From the NCBI GenBank assembly GCA_027717595.1, contig JALLOF010000002.1, positions 1-64,000 on the forward strand: a DNA stretch of 64,000 nucleotides, read 5' to 3'. The notes under the pieces were generated by a model. It saw only the letters and a program-made list of their open reading frames with translations, had not been told where the DNA came from and did not search any database. Below, in pieces: positions 1 through 8,698 of this stretch; positions within the stretch are counted from its first letter, which is position 1; each line of letters opens with the position of its first letter. Both the position numbers and the translations under genes were made by a program. This stretch comes from Nitrospinae bacterium AH_259_B05_G02_I21. Its GTDB lineage: Bacteria > JADFOP01.

Positions 1-119
1 CCTTCTTTTCAAAAAGCGTGACCAAAGGTGGGCCGAAGCAGGGATTTAGGTCTTGCCTAGGAAGCTGCCGCATAATCTCGGATCATGCATAACGGCACAA
101 CAGAAGGGAGTTGACTAGT

Positions 120-950
120 ATGATCCCCAAGGTGACTGTCGACATTGTGACTCCCGTCTATTACGGGAGTGCCGAGGTGCTTCGAGGAAGCATTGAGAAG
201 CTCCATGCGTTTTGTCGGGCTGAGTTGCGCGATTACTGGTGGAAAATCATCATTGCCAATAATGGTCCCAGGAAAGATATTCTCCCCATCGCTGAGGTTT
301 TAAGTCGGGAGTATGATGCTGTTTTTGTTTTAGATTATGACCTGCCCGGTCGTGGTGGAGCCTTACGGTCGGCCTGGGGAAAGAGCTCAGCCCAGATTGT
401 GATGTATATGGATGTTGATCTCTCTGCTGATTTGACGGCAATCCCTCAAGCCCTCGATGAGATTAGGGCGGGATGGGACGTCGTGGTTGGATCACGGTAT
501 CTCAAAGAATCCAGGTGCAAGCGGTCGTTATACCGCCATGTCATTTCACGTATCTTCAACCACCTAGTTTTGCGCCACTATCTCCGTGTTTCCTTCTCCG
601 ACGTGCAATGCGGGTTTAAAGCTCTGAGCAAAGAGGCCGCGGCTGTCCTGTTGCCTTTCACCCATGATAACGGCTGGTTTTTTGATACGGAGTTGCTTTA
701 CATGGTCCATCGCTTTGGACTGAAGTGCAAGGAAATTCCTCTCATCTGGCGGGATTATTGGCCGTCAGGGGTCAGAATTGGTCAAACCACTTTTGACTTC
801 CTGAGGAAGATCGTTAAGCTCCACAGGGTATCCCTGGATATCCCCACAGATCCTATGAGGGCGAGCTTGGGATCCGATCGTAGCCGTCCCTCTTCGCGGG
901 CGGTACCTGGGGCCGACCGGGACTTCAAGACTAGCCGGTTACAAGAATAA
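120..950 (+). CDS. GT2 family glycosyltransferase (dolichyl-phosphate-mannose-synthase type)
   Basis: A 276-residue GT-A glycosyltransferase of the polyprenyl-phosphate sugar synthase type. It would transfer a sugar from a nucleotide donor to a lipid phosphate or glycan on the cytosolic face. The N-terminus carries the family strand (DIVTPVYYG). Residues 98-100 form the metal-binding DVD, followed by GSRYLKES and the acceptor-side motif DVQCGFKAL. No C-terminal membrane segment is visible, and the last ~40 residues are basic and serine-rich with no known domain. I start at the ATG because AGGGAG lies 9 bases before it; a TTG three codons earlier touches that site. It is the only plus-strand gene in the window and converges on the long minus-strand operon, so it belongs to another transcription unit. 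Substrate unknown. Confidence 0.85.
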   Translation: MIPKVTVDIVTPVYYGSAEVLRGSIEKLHAFCRAELRDYWWKIIIANNGPRKDILPIAEVLSREYDAVFVLDYDLPGRGGALRSAWGKSSAQIVMYMDVDLSADLTAIPQALDEIRAGWDVVVGSRYLKESRCKRSLYRHVISRIFNHLVLRHYLRVSFSDVQCGFKALSKEAAAVLLPFTHDNGWFFDTELLYMVHRFGLKCKEIPLIWRDYWPSGVRIGQTTFDFLRKIVKLHRVSLDIPTDPMRASLGSDRSRPSSRAVPGADRDFKTSRLQE

Positions 951-1171
951 TTGACGGTCCAATCGAGGGAACAAATGGTAACCGCCGAGGACTTCTACCG
1001 TAAAGTATATTGATAGTGTGTCTAGGCCTAAGTTTAAAGAGATTCCAACAAGTAGAGAACTAACATTCGACATAGACAGTATTAGGCGTATTTATCTTTT
1101 AACAATCTCACAACACCATTTGGCTGGTATAGCAACTAGATTAGGTCAATGTCAATGTTGGGATATTCACT

Positions 1172-1302
1172 TTAATCTCTTGACGACGAAGCTAGGAAGA
1201 AGAGATCGTCGATCACCCAAACTTCTTTTTCCGCTGCAAGAAGCGCTTCGCATAAATGGGAGCCGACAAATCTGGCTCCCCCCTTGTCACCAAGACTTTC
1301 AC
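1172..1302 (-). pseudogene. Truncated NAD-dependent sugar epimerase/dehydratase remnant
   Basis: The GTG overlaps the stop of the upstream GT4 gene as GTGA, the usual coupled arrangement. It opens MKVLVT, then the extended-SDR dinucleotide-binding start continues in another frame as GGARFVGSHLCEALL and EVWVIDDL. Aligned to the family pattern (MKVLVTGGAGFIGSH), two extra bases lie in the A/G run near 1284-1290, and the second glycine of the loop is Arg. The reading stops after about 41 codons, where about 310 are expected. No further SDR sequence is recognisable towards the plus-strand gene. This is therefore a frameshifted, 3'-truncated fossil of a UDP-sugar epimerase or UDP-glucuronate-decarboxylase-like gene, cut at the edge of the operon. 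Family assignment of so short a piece is moderately sure; the broken state is clear. Confidence 0.7.
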
Positions 1303-2672
1303 GCCGCCCCCTCTCTAGGAGTCCCCTCCCGTCTCCTAGCAGGCCGCGCATCAAGCAGTTCCTGGTACAGCGCATCGATATCTGAGACCAGCCGCTCAAC
1401 CGTGAATGTCTGGTGCACCCACGAGCTGCCTCGTCGAGCGCATTCGGAGATGAGGTTCGGCTCTGTCCAAAGCAGCTCAAGCGCCGTGGCCACAGCCCGT
1501 GCATCACCGGGGGGGACGAGCACTCCCGAGGTCGCAAGGAGCGGACCATCCACCTGGCTTGGGTATTCGGCCTCCTGCCAACGGGCCAGCCGTTCACCAT
1601 TACTCAAAATTACCGGCCCCGTCAATTCCTCATCCTCCTCAAGAGGGCGGAAGAGGTCCGGCACCCCGCCGACCGCCGTGGCGACCACCGGCACACCGGC
1701 AGAAAGCGCCTCGATGACCGATACGGGCGTGCCTTCGTTCTCGGATGTCAAGACGAGGCAGTCAAGATCAGCGTAAATGGTTTCCAAGTCTCTCCGCCAT
1801 CCAAGAAAACGAACGTGGCCATCAAGCCCCATCTCCTTGACCCGCTGTTCGAGGGCCGGCCTCAACTCGCCATCTCCCACCACGACACAGCACAGATCCC
1901 CTTTCGTCGCCGGCGAGTCCCGAAAAAATGTAAGGGCCTCTAGCAGGATATCGTGCCGCTTTATGGGAACCAGGCGCCCCACTATGCCTATTAGGCGGGT
2001 TTTCTCGCCAAGGCCAAGTTCGGCCCTCAACTTTCCTCTATTATTAGGGCAATTCCTGAAGGGGTCGAGGTCGAGCCCCAAGGGAACTACCTTGACCTTC
2101 TCAGGCTCTCCGATTCCAAGGTTTTCGACGATCTCCTCACGCTGCCGAGGACTGATGGCCACCAGTGCATCGGTAACGCGTGCAAGGGCTCGCTCAATAG
2201 CGATGAAAAACCTCGTTTTGGCCTTCGAGAAGTAGCCTTGGAAAACATGGCCGTGGAAGGTGTGAACGGTTCTGATGGGTTGTGGAGCCTTAAGGCCTAG
2301 GAGCCTTCTGATCGACCACCCAAGGTTCACAGAAAGGGTGGCCAAGCGCCCCAAAGCGCCCGCCTTGGAAGTATGAGTGTGAACTATAGATGGTTGCTCG
2401 CGCCACATGAGTTTCACCAGCTTGACGAACGCCACCACATCGCCCAATAGATGAATTTCGCGACCCAGCTCCGGCAACTCAATCGGCTCGACCCTTTCCT
2501 TCTCGGCCAACGCCAACATATTTCCCTCGCGTTGGGCCTCCCTCCCCTTGACGAGGATCGAGCGATACCGCTCCCTAGGCAGCCGGCTCGTCAGCAAAAT
2601 GGTGTGGATGGCCGGCCCTCCGATGTTGAGCCTAGCAATAACGCGAAGAATTGTCCGGGGATCGACCGTCAT
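1299..2672 (-). CDS. GT4 family glycosyltransferase
   Basis: A 457-residue GT-B enzyme that would add a sugar from a nucleotide donor to a lipid-linked glycan in the cytosol. The N-terminal half shows the acceptor loop LNIGGPAIHT and HTHTSKAGALGR. The C-terminal half has IVGRLVPIKRHD, FLGWRRDL and the donor-binding E-x7-E stretch ENEGTPVSVIEALSAG. Between GGVPDLF and LVPPGDARAVA there is an insertion of roughly 45 residues, where typical members have about ten. That makes the protein some 60-80 residues longer than usual; the insertion is in frame and not low-complexity. The gene begins 14 bases after the preceding GT4 gene and its stop overlaps the epimerase remnant. Linkage and sugar cannot be read from sequence. 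Confidence 0.88.
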   Translation of the reverse strand: MTVDPRTILRVIARLNIGGPAIHTILLTSRLPRERYRSILVKGREAQREGNMLALAEKERVEPIELPELGREIHLLGDVVAFVKLVKLMWREQPSIVHTHTSKAGALGRLATLSVNLGWSIRRLLGLKAPQPIRTVHTFHGHVFQGYFSKAKTRFFIAIERALARVTDALVAISPRQREEIVENLGIGEPEKVKVVPLGLDLDPFRNCPNNRGKLRAELGLGEKTRLIGIVGRLVPIKRHDILLEALTFFRDSPATKGDLCCVVVGDGELRPALEQRVKEMGLDGHVRFLGWRRDLETIYADLDCLVLTSENEGTPVSVIEALSAGVPVVATAVGGVPDLFRPLEEDEELTGPVILSNGERLARWQEAEYPSQVDGPLLATSGVLVPPGDARAVATALELLWTEPNLISECARRGSSWVHQTFTVERLVSDIDALYQELLDARPARRREGTPREGAA

Positions 2673-2686
2673 GAGGGACTAACGCG

Positions 2687-3805
2687 TCAACTTGGCCTCT
2701 CAGGCTCCAGGCCATCCATCGAGCCGGACCGGCCCTTGTTAACCTCTCGAAGGATCCGAACAATGGTGTGTGCGTGGACCTTCATATCGTAGAGGTGCTC
2801 TACCTTTTTCCGGCCCGCTTGACCCATCCGCTCTCGCAGGGATGAATCCTCGATGAGGCGGCTCAACGCCTCGACCCACTCCTTCGGACTCTCGGCGAGA
2901 AAGCCGTTGTGCCCGTCATCTACTATCACGGTGGTGACACCCACTGGGGAGCAGACGACCGGAAGGCCATAGGCCATGTATTGGATCGCCTTGAAACCAC
3001 ACTTGCCCTGGGTCCAGGGATCATCGGGCATGGGCATCACACCGATATCAAAGCTCCGGAGATCCTCAGGCTCCCGCTCAAGTAACCAGTGTCGGTAAAC
3101 CATCCGCTCTACCCCTTCCAACTCATGCTGGCCACCGACATAGTGAAACTCCACCTCGGGGTAACGCTGGGCGATCTCTATGCAGACATCATCTAGCAGG
3201 CACAGAAATCTTTGGGTTGTCACGCTCCCGATCCATCCGATGATGACCTGACTATCATGCTTCAAGGCTCGCTTGGGCTGAACGTTGACCATATCCATAC
3301 AGGTTGGGACAACGGTAACCCTGTCATGGAACTGTCGAGCAAAAGAGGCCAAGTAATCGTTGCCAGCTATGACCCATGTGCTTTTCCGAATAATAAAGGC
3401 TATCTTGCTAGGGAACTTGAAGCGCTCAATAAAGAGGTTGGAGGGGCTAGAGGATGGGAGGAAAACCGCGTCATCGAAATCGTATACGATCGGCTTGCCT
3501 ATGAGAGCCAAGAGCCACTCGATGATCGGTGGCCCCAAGGGGTATGCTTCTCTGTGGATGAATACAACATCTGCACGAATGGCCCGAACTAGATCTCCCA
3601 AGCGACGAAGAGAGGCTACAAGAAAGTGGGCCGCTTTGGCCAGCAAGCGCCCTCGCTGATAGAGAATCCCGTAGAAGGTGGTAGAGACAAACGGGCGGAG
3701 ACTGTAGCGGATCCCCTCCTGCTCCAAGTAAGGGAGGAGCTGTTCCACCCGGTAGCGATTGCTCGCCCCTTCGGTCGGATATGGCGTTAGGAAAAGCACC
3801 TTCAT
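2687..3805 (-). CDS. GT4-like glycosyltransferase
   Basis: A 372-residue GT-B protein. The N-terminus (MKVLFLTPYP, then SNRYRVEQ) resembles GT4 members that act late in glycan assembly. The middle has IVYDFDDAVFL, and the C-terminal donor domain has IIGWIGS, MPMPDDPWTQGKCGFKAIQYMA and LPVVCSPVG. The usual E-x7-E signature is replaced by GKCGFKAIQYM, as in a known subgroup of GT4 proteins. A purine-rich GAGGAAGG site lies about 9 bases before the ATG. It sits between the GT4-DUF218 fusion upstream and another GT4 gene downstream, so several consecutive transfer steps are probably encoded here. Donor and acceptor unknown. Confidence 0.85.
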   Translation of the reverse strand: MKVLFLTPYPTEGASNRYRVEQLLPYLEQEGIRYSLRPFVSTTFYGILYQRGRLLAKAAHFLVASLRRLGDLVRAIRADVVFIHREAYPLGPPIIEWLLALIGKPIVYDFDDAVFLPSSSPSNLFIERFKFPSKIAFIIRKSTWVIAGNDYLASFARQFHDRVTVVPTCMDMVNVQPKRALKHDSQVIIGWIGSVTTQRFLCLLDDVCIEIAQRYPEVEFHYVGGQHELEGVERMVYRHWLLEREPEDLRSFDIGVMPMPDDPWTQGKCGFKAIQYMAYGLPVVCSPVGVTTVIVDDGHNGFLAESPKEWVEALSRLIEDSSLRERMGQAGRKKVEHLYDMKVHAHTIVRILREVNKGRSGSMDGLEPERPS

Positions 3806-3850
3806 TGGTGGTGGCCTTCCTCTACCTAGACTATTTCAGTACGCATCGTA

Positions 3851-5704
3851 TTAGAGATACCCCTTAAACCAGTAGTAGAGGATCCCCGCGTACTCGTGGG
3901 CAATGGCCCGGACGTGCTTGAGCTTAGCTCCCCGTTCGTGCCGATAGAAAGTGGGATCAGGTACAGGAGTATAGACGAGCTCCAGCTCGGACTCATAGCC
4001 ATGGAAGGTCAAGGCAGAGCGAAGCATATGGTAAGGGGCTGAGACCAAGAGGATTTTTTCCCAACCCCTAGCCTTAAGAATGGGGACCACAAACCGAGCC
4101 TTATCGTACGTATTGACCGACCTGTCCTCCAGGAGGATAGCCTTCGAAGGCACCCCCAAGGACGTGGCCAGAAGCTTCATGTCCTCCGCCTCTTTATAGC
4201 CGTAGACATAACCTGTGGAGAAAATAATATAGGGAGCGTAGCCAGCCTTGAAAAGCTCCACTCCGTGTCGGGTCCTCTCAAATGTGCTGTCGCCAAAACT
4301 CCCTGTCTCGCCTACCCCTCCTCCCAAAACGACGATAGCATCGGCTTTTTCGGGGGGTTGGGCTAATTTCAATGGAGCCGCCGCCCACCAGAGGGTTGAG
4401 GTGTAAAAGAGGGTGAACCAGAGGAATGCCAAGATCAACGCCACCCTCATCAGCCTATTCCTGCCCCGGCGAACAATGGTGGTAAAACGTTTCTGCCAGC
4501 CCGCCTGGGAGGACATAGTCGCCTCGGCCGCGGCTTCATCCACCATCTCGCTCATGGCCTCTATCCGCTCTTCCCAGCTGTTTTGTGCCGCAACGGCCCG
4601 ACGATGGGCATCGGAAGGCCCTCCCCTGCTAGACAAGGCCGTCTCGAGGGCCTTCCCAAAGGCCTCGGGGTTTTGGGCCAAATAGACGCAACCGGGATTT
4701 GCCTCGCCAAATATGGCCGTTTCAGGAATGGGGGTAGCCACCACGGGAACTCCCATGGCCAAGTACTCATTAAGCTTCGTCGGATAGACGTTGTCAGTAT
4801 AAGTCGTCTGGCGGTAGGGGATGAGGGCCACGTCGAAGTATTTGACATACACCGGTACCTCGTCATGAGGCTTGGGCCCCAGGAAATGGGTGTTGTCCAG
4901 AGCCTTAAGGGAGTCCACGGCCGTTTGCTCAGGCCCCACGAAGATGAACGAATAGTCCGGATAGGCCCGGGCCACAGTCGCTAGCAACTCCTGATCCACC
5001 CATTTGTGGAGACCTCCTACGTACCCAACCCTGGGCCGGGAGATGGCCTTCATGTCTACAGGCTCGACCGTTGCTTCCCCTCGTACTCGTTCAAACTTGC
5101 CCAGGCTCACCCCGAATGGAAAGAAAGTCACACGAGAATTGTGTCGCTCACAGTGTTCTTTTAGCTTGTGGGAGGTGACGAAAGCCAGGTCGGCCTTTTT
5201 AAGTAGCCTCTCCTCGTGGGACTTGACCCTGTAGGCCCTGGGGGAGCTGACCTCAAAGCTGTCTATACAGTAGTAAACGATCAATTCGGGGTTGATGAAG
5301 TCGATGAGGTCCAGGCTCAGCCCCGTAGGCAGGAAGGTCCACAGGATGTTGCTGGAGAAGTGCATTGAGCGAATCCAGCTCCGTATGACACGTCCCATAG
5401 TCCAACGGTTTATTCGGCGAGCGACCCGAGAAAAGGGGAAGGGCAAAACGAGAGGACTATAGACGTAGAGGTTAGGGGCTTCTTGGCGAATGCCCTTGGT
5501 GGAGCACCACCAATTCTTGAAACGGCTCTTAATACGGGGCAGGTCCTGAAATTTGGGGGCTCGAACCCCCGTATTCTCGACGAAGAGAACCCGATTGCCC
5601 TGGCGGGCAAAGGTAGACATAATCTCTTGATGGCCCTGCCAGATAAAATCCCAGTCGATAGAAGATATACAAATTATGTCTTTATCCTTAATCACGCCTC
5701 TCAA
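3851..5704 (-). CDS. Fusion protein: GT4-like glycosyltransferase plus DUF218 (YdcF/SanA-like) domain
   Basis: 617 residues with two unrelated parts. Residues 1-385 form a GT-B glycosyltransferase: SSIDWDFIWQGHQEIM at the start, RPRVGYVGGLHKW near 225, and the donor-domain stretch YPTKLNEYLAMGVPVVATP near 307-325. A basic linker and one membrane helix (about 418-442) follow, then a DUF218 domain (about 453-610) starting ADAIVVLGGG and including DRSVNTYDKA and APYHMLRSA. DUF218 proteins such as YdcF, SanA and ElyC are cell-envelope proteins, several linked to envelope integrity or lipid-carrier metabolism. If the glycosyltransferase is cytosolic, the single helix would put the DUF218 part outside. 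The first codon is TTG overlapping the deacetylase stop; a GTG three codons later is an alternative start. Tying carrier handling to transfer is inference. Confidence 0.85.
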   Translation of the reverse strand: MRGVIKDKDIICISSIDWDFIWQGHQEIMSTFARQGNRVLFVENTGVRAPKFQDLPRIKSRFKNWWCSTKGIRQEAPNLYVYSPLVLPFPFSRVARRINRWTMGRVIRSWIRSMHFSSNILWTFLPTGLSLDLIDFINPELIVYYCIDSFEVSSPRAYRVKSHEERLLKKADLAFVTSHKLKEHCERHNSRVTFFPFGVSLGKFERVRGEATVEPVDMKAISRPRVGYVGGLHKWVDQELLATVARAYPDYSFIFVGPEQTAVDSLKALDNTHFLGPKPHDEVPVYVKYFDVALIPYRQTTYTDNVYPTKLNEYLAMGVPVVATPIPETAIFGEANPGCVYLAQNPEAFGKALETALSSRGGPSDAHRRAVAAQNSWEERIEAMSEMVDEAAAEATMSSQAGWQKRFTTIVRRGRNRLMRVALILAFLWFTLFYTSTLWWAAAPLKLAQPPEKADAIVVLGGGVGETGSFGDSTFERTRHGVELFKAGYAPYIIFSTGYVYGYKEAEDMKLLATSLGVPSKAILLEDRSVNTYDKARFVVPILKARGWEKILLVSAPYHMLRSALTFHGYESELELVYTPVPDPTFYRHERGAKLKHVRAIAHEYAGILYYWFKGYL

Positions 5705-6495
5705 CTCTTCTTGAATACCTTAAGCCAGTCGTAGGCTCCCCTGACCTTCCTTTGGAAATCCCCCAAGGTGTCCTCAGCCGTCACCTCGATTCGCGGGATG
5801 GCTAGAAGCTCCCCTCCAACTGCCACCTTGCCCGGGCGGCTTGTAAAGCCCACATTGAAGCCAGCCTCTCGCGTCGCTTGGAGAACGGGCCCGTTTACTG
5901 ATCCATGAGGATAGGAGAGCCAGCGAACTGGTCTCCCAAGAACCGATTCCAGGGTCTGGCGGGACTCGACCAGTTCGGCTCTCAGCGCCGACGCCGAAAG
6001 CCCGGTTAGCGGCCGGTGGCTGACCCCGTGGGCACCCACCGTGAATCCCTCAGCATCCAGGGCCACCCACTCCTCCAAAGACAACCTGGGCCACCGCGAC
6101 CAATAGGCCTTGGAATCAGACTCCTTGGGCCCTGTCGAGACAAAGCAGACGGCTGGCCAACCAAGAGCCTTAAGCACCGGCCACGCTTCCTCGGCCGCGC
6201 TCAGATAGCCGTCATCAAAACTTATAACTACGCCCCATCCTGGCAAGGCCCCCCCCTCGGCTAGACCAGCCACCAGGCCTTCGACCGATAATACCGGTAC
6301 TTGCACATCCGCCAACCATGACATCTGATCACGAAACTGAGCCGAGGAGACAGAAAGACCCAACCGGTCCTCTCGGGATTGAAAGCCCACAGAGTGGTAC
6401 AGGAGCACCCTCACACCGGAAGTCATCGCAAGCCCCGACCAGGTTCGGGCCACGGCCCCCGTCCGCTTAATGACCGTCAACACTCTGCGTTTCAC
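5701..6495 (-). CDS. NodB-type polysaccharide deacetylase
   Basis: A 264-residue carbohydrate esterase 4 (NodB homology) protein expected to remove N- or O-acetyl groups from a glycan. Visible catalytic motifs are VISFDDGYLSA (motif 1, with the catalytic base and metal Asp), GAHGVSHRPL (motif 2, the two metal-binding His) and LSYPHGS (motif 3). There is no convincing signal peptide; a weakly hydrophobic N-terminus precedes VRVLLYHSVG. I choose the GTG that overlaps the upstream radical SAM stop as GTGA; a longer reading would run 42 bases into that gene. The 3' end overlaps the GT4-DUF218 gene by 4 bases. The motifs predict an active enzyme; its substrate is unknown. Confidence 0.88.
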   Translation of the reverse strand: MKRRVLTVIKRTGAVARTWSGLAMTSGVRVLLYHSVGFQSREDRLGLSVSSAQFRDQMSWLADVQVPVLSVEGLVAGLAEGGALPGWGVVISFDDGYLSAAEEAWPVLKALGWPAVCFVSTGPKESDSKAYWSRWPRLSLEEWVALDAEGFTVGAHGVSHRPLTGLSASALRAELVESRQTLESVLGRPVRWLSYPHGSVNGPVLQATREAGFNVGFTSRPGKVAVGGELLAIPRIEVTAEDTLGDFQRKVRGAYDWLKVFKKS

Positions 6496-7562
6496 GAGAT
6501 TTTCCTTATGGGGTAATAGCTCGGGCAGTTGCGGCAAATCTCAGGAGGTTCATCGGACTTCATCTCCCGCCGGAAGCGCCTATAGTCTTGATTGTTCCAA
6601 ATCTCTCGGAAACTCTCCTGGGAGAGGTTGCCGAAGTTGATGACCTGCGGGTCGGTCCCATGCATACAGCAAGGGGTTACGAAGCCGTCCACCGATACGT
6701 ACGCCGCCCGCCAGGGCCACTGGCAGGCCCGCCCGCCGGACGGATCTGGCAAGTTTACGTACTCTAGCTCTACACCTAAGCTCTGGGCCACCCTTTGGGC
6801 TTTGGATATCCACTTATCTGCAAGCTCCGGATGGATGGCGAGAGTCTCAGAACCTATCCTCTCCTCCCACTCGGGCTTGCCCCAAAAATGGATGGTCTGA
6901 AGACATAGAGTGCTGATGCCTAAGTCTTTGACAAGCCGCACTAAATCGGGGAGCTCGTGGATGTTCTGTTTCATACCCACAAACCAAACACTAAGTTTAG
7001 GCGTCGCTCTAGAGCCAACTGCCTGTACCAGTTTACGGATCCGTTCTAGGAGTTCTTCAAATACGGCCCCCTCCCGGATAGTCTCGAAGGTCTCCGCCGT
7101 AGCTCCATCCAAGGAGACGTTGATCCACCTCGGGTCAACAGCCAAAAGTTCACGTATTCTCTCATCGGTGAGAAGAGTGCCGTTGGTGGCCAAGCCGATC
7201 TCGATACCCCGGCTACGGGCCGCGGCTATCATATCGAAAATGTCGGGATTCAGGATCGGCTCCCCCACGCCCACCAGACTCATCTTGGCGAGGCCGGGAA
7301 TCTGGTCCAGAATATTGTTGAACTGATCCAGAGTCATATACTTGGCCTTCCGGGTAAGAAATGGATTATCACACATGGAGCAGGCCAGATTACAGTGGAC
7401 CGTAGGCTCCACCTGAACGTAAAGAGGGCCACCAGGAACCACCTCCGGTTCGGCCCCAAGGCTGTAAGCCGCTCTCGCTACATCGAGCAATCCCTTAAGG
7501 CCGCGGCGCCCAATTATAGCCATCGCAAGTCGTGCCCGCGATTCCCACTGCTTCATGTTCAC
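6492..7562 (-). CDS. Radical SAM/SPASM domain protein
   Basis: A 356-residue radical SAM enzyme. The cluster-binding motif CNLACSMC is at residues 57-64. It is followed by the SAM-binding region (VGVGEPILNP) and INVSLDGATAETF in the barrel. The C-terminal quarter is a SPASM-type extension with CQWPWRAAYVSVDGFVTPCC and ICRNCPSYYP, suited to auxiliary iron-sulfur cluster binding. SPASM proteins inside glycan loci are frequent but mostly uncharacterised; sugar or lipid-carrier modification is likely and peptide modification is possible. The start GTG overlaps the upstream methyltransferase stop by 4 bases (GTGA); an ATG two codons later could also serve. It overlaps the deacetylase gene by 4 bases, so the two are translationally coupled. 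Confidence 0.9.
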   Translation of the reverse strand: MNMKQWESRARLAMAIIGRRGLKGLLDVARAAYSLGAEPEVVPGGPLYVQVEPTVHCNLACSMCDNPFLTRKAKYMTLDQFNNILDQIPGLAKMSLVGVGEPILNPDIFDMIAAARSRGIEIGLATNGTLLTDERIRELLAVDPRWINVSLDGATAETFETIREGAVFEELLERIRKLVQAVGSRATPKLSVWFVGMKQNIHELPDLVRLVKDLGISTLCLQTIHFWGKPEWEERIGSETLAIHPELADKWISKAQRVAQSLGVELEYVNLPDPSGGRACQWPWRAAYVSVDGFVTPCCMHGTDPQVINFGNLSQESFREIWNNQDYRRFRREMKSDEPPEICRNCPSYYPIRKIS

Positions 7563-8686
7563 GACACCTCCTCCTGGCTCTTAACCCCCCAGACCACCCA
7601 CCCCCTATAGTTGATGTTTTTGGCTCCGGAAAAGCCCGCGCTGCGGAACCAGCCTTCCAGCTCCCCCAGGCTGTAGCGCTTTTCTATCGGAGCCGCGAAG
7701 CGATCGTATAGGTCGGAAACCAAGGTAGCCGGGTTCGCCGTATGGCGATAGGGAATCCGGTCGGCCAGAGACCTAGTGGCATGAATGCGCTTCAAAAGCT
7801 GGTATGGAAGGGAACAGCTCAGATAAATGAGAGGCAGCCCTGCGATACATAGCGCATGCAACAACTGTGGAGGAAGCCTCCTCGTCACTCGGCGAACCGC
7901 TCCCACAGTATTTAACAGCCCCTGTTCCAAGGCCGTACGGTTACTAAAGTCCTCGTAGACGTAAATAAGCACCCACCCCCCAGGCAAGGCCATCTCCACC
8001 AAGCAGCCAAAGCCCCCCTTCGGGTTAGGCAAGTGATGAAGGACCCCGAAGGAGTACACCACCTGGAAAGTGGCAGGGCGAAAGGGAAGCCTATGGAGGT
8101 TAGCCTGAACTATGTGAATAGTCGGTACATGAGAGGTGTTCCGATAAGCCACATCGACCGTCTCGGTTAGGTCGATACCCACCACCTCTATCCCCTCTTG
8201 GGCAAACCGAAGGAGATCTGCCCCGACGCCGCATCCAACATCGAGAGCGACCTTGGCCCTTCCTCCCTCGACGACTTCGGGAAAATGGTTGTAGTAATGG
8301 TAGGAGTCCTTGGCCCACCCGTCAACCACCTCACTGCGACCAAAATGGCGCCACGCGTAGGCAAAGCGTCGATGTGTCTCCCGAAAGGCAACTTCTTCGG
8401 GACTGCCTTTGGCCCAGTGGCCCGCAACGAGTCGTGGTACGCCAGCTCTTATTTCAAAAACCTCCCCACATTCTCGACATCTGAGAAACCCCTCTTCTAT
8501 CACATGAGCATAGCAGGCCCGGCAATCTTTAAGGGTTCCACCTTGCTCGTGATAAGCACATCTTGAGGTACACTCCCTTGGCACGAAATCCTCGGGCACT
8601 TCGGCCTGAGAGGATCTGTCAGCCCCCACCTCTAGCGCTCCACGACAACTAGGACAAACCAATATGTCAAGAAGGCGATATTTCAC
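7559..8686 (-). CDS. Class I SAM methyltransferase with N-terminal zinc-ribbon (Trm112-like) domain
   Basis: 375 residues. The first ~85 residues form a cysteine-rich, Trm112-like module (LVCPSCRGAL, CRACYAH, CRECGEVFEI). The Rossmann methyltransferase follows, with motif I ALDVGCGVGADLLR, the acidic strand-2 end VVGIDLTETVD, and FQVVYSFGVLHHLPNP. The C-terminal part holds a partly hydrophobic stretch (LHALCIAGLPLIYLSCSLPYQLL) also seen in the methyltransferase near 55.3-56.2 kb, so the two are paralogues. The role is probably O- or N-methylation of a sugar, or a related modification. The start is GTG, 12 bases after the O-antigen ligase stop. It overlaps the radical SAM gene by 4 bases. Confidence 0.87.
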   Translation of the reverse strand: MKYRLLDILVCPSCRGALEVGADRSSQAEVPEDFVPRECTSRCAYHEQGGTLKDCRACYAHVIEEGFLRCRECGEVFEIRAGVPRLVAGHWAKGSPEEVAFRETHRRFAYAWRHFGRSEVVDGWAKDSYHYYNHFPEVVEGGRAKVALDVGCGVGADLLRFAQEGIEVVGIDLTETVDVAYRNTSHVPTIHIVQANLHRLPFRPATFQVVYSFGVLHHLPNPKGGFGCLVEMALPGGWVLIYVYEDFSNRTALEQGLLNTVGAVRRVTRRLPPQLLHALCIAGLPLIYLSCSLPYQLLKRIHATRSLADRIPYRHTANPATLVSDLYDRFAAPIEKRYSLGELEGWFRSAGFSGAKNINYRGWVVWGVKSQEEVS

Positions 8687-8698
8687 AGGTCTAAGGGC

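Noticed and set aside
1-110. Promoter for the plus-strand GT2 gene
   Set aside because: No convincing -35/-10 pair found; only the ribosome site is clear.
1032-1064. A 33-base stretch with GTT/AAC ends that resembles a CRISPR repeat
   Set aside because: It occurs once; no second copy or spacer pattern is nearby and no cas gene is present.
1258-1280. Inverted repeat GGGAGCC/GGCTCCC as a terminator
   Set aside because: It lies inside the coding bases of the epimerase remnant and has no T-run on either side.
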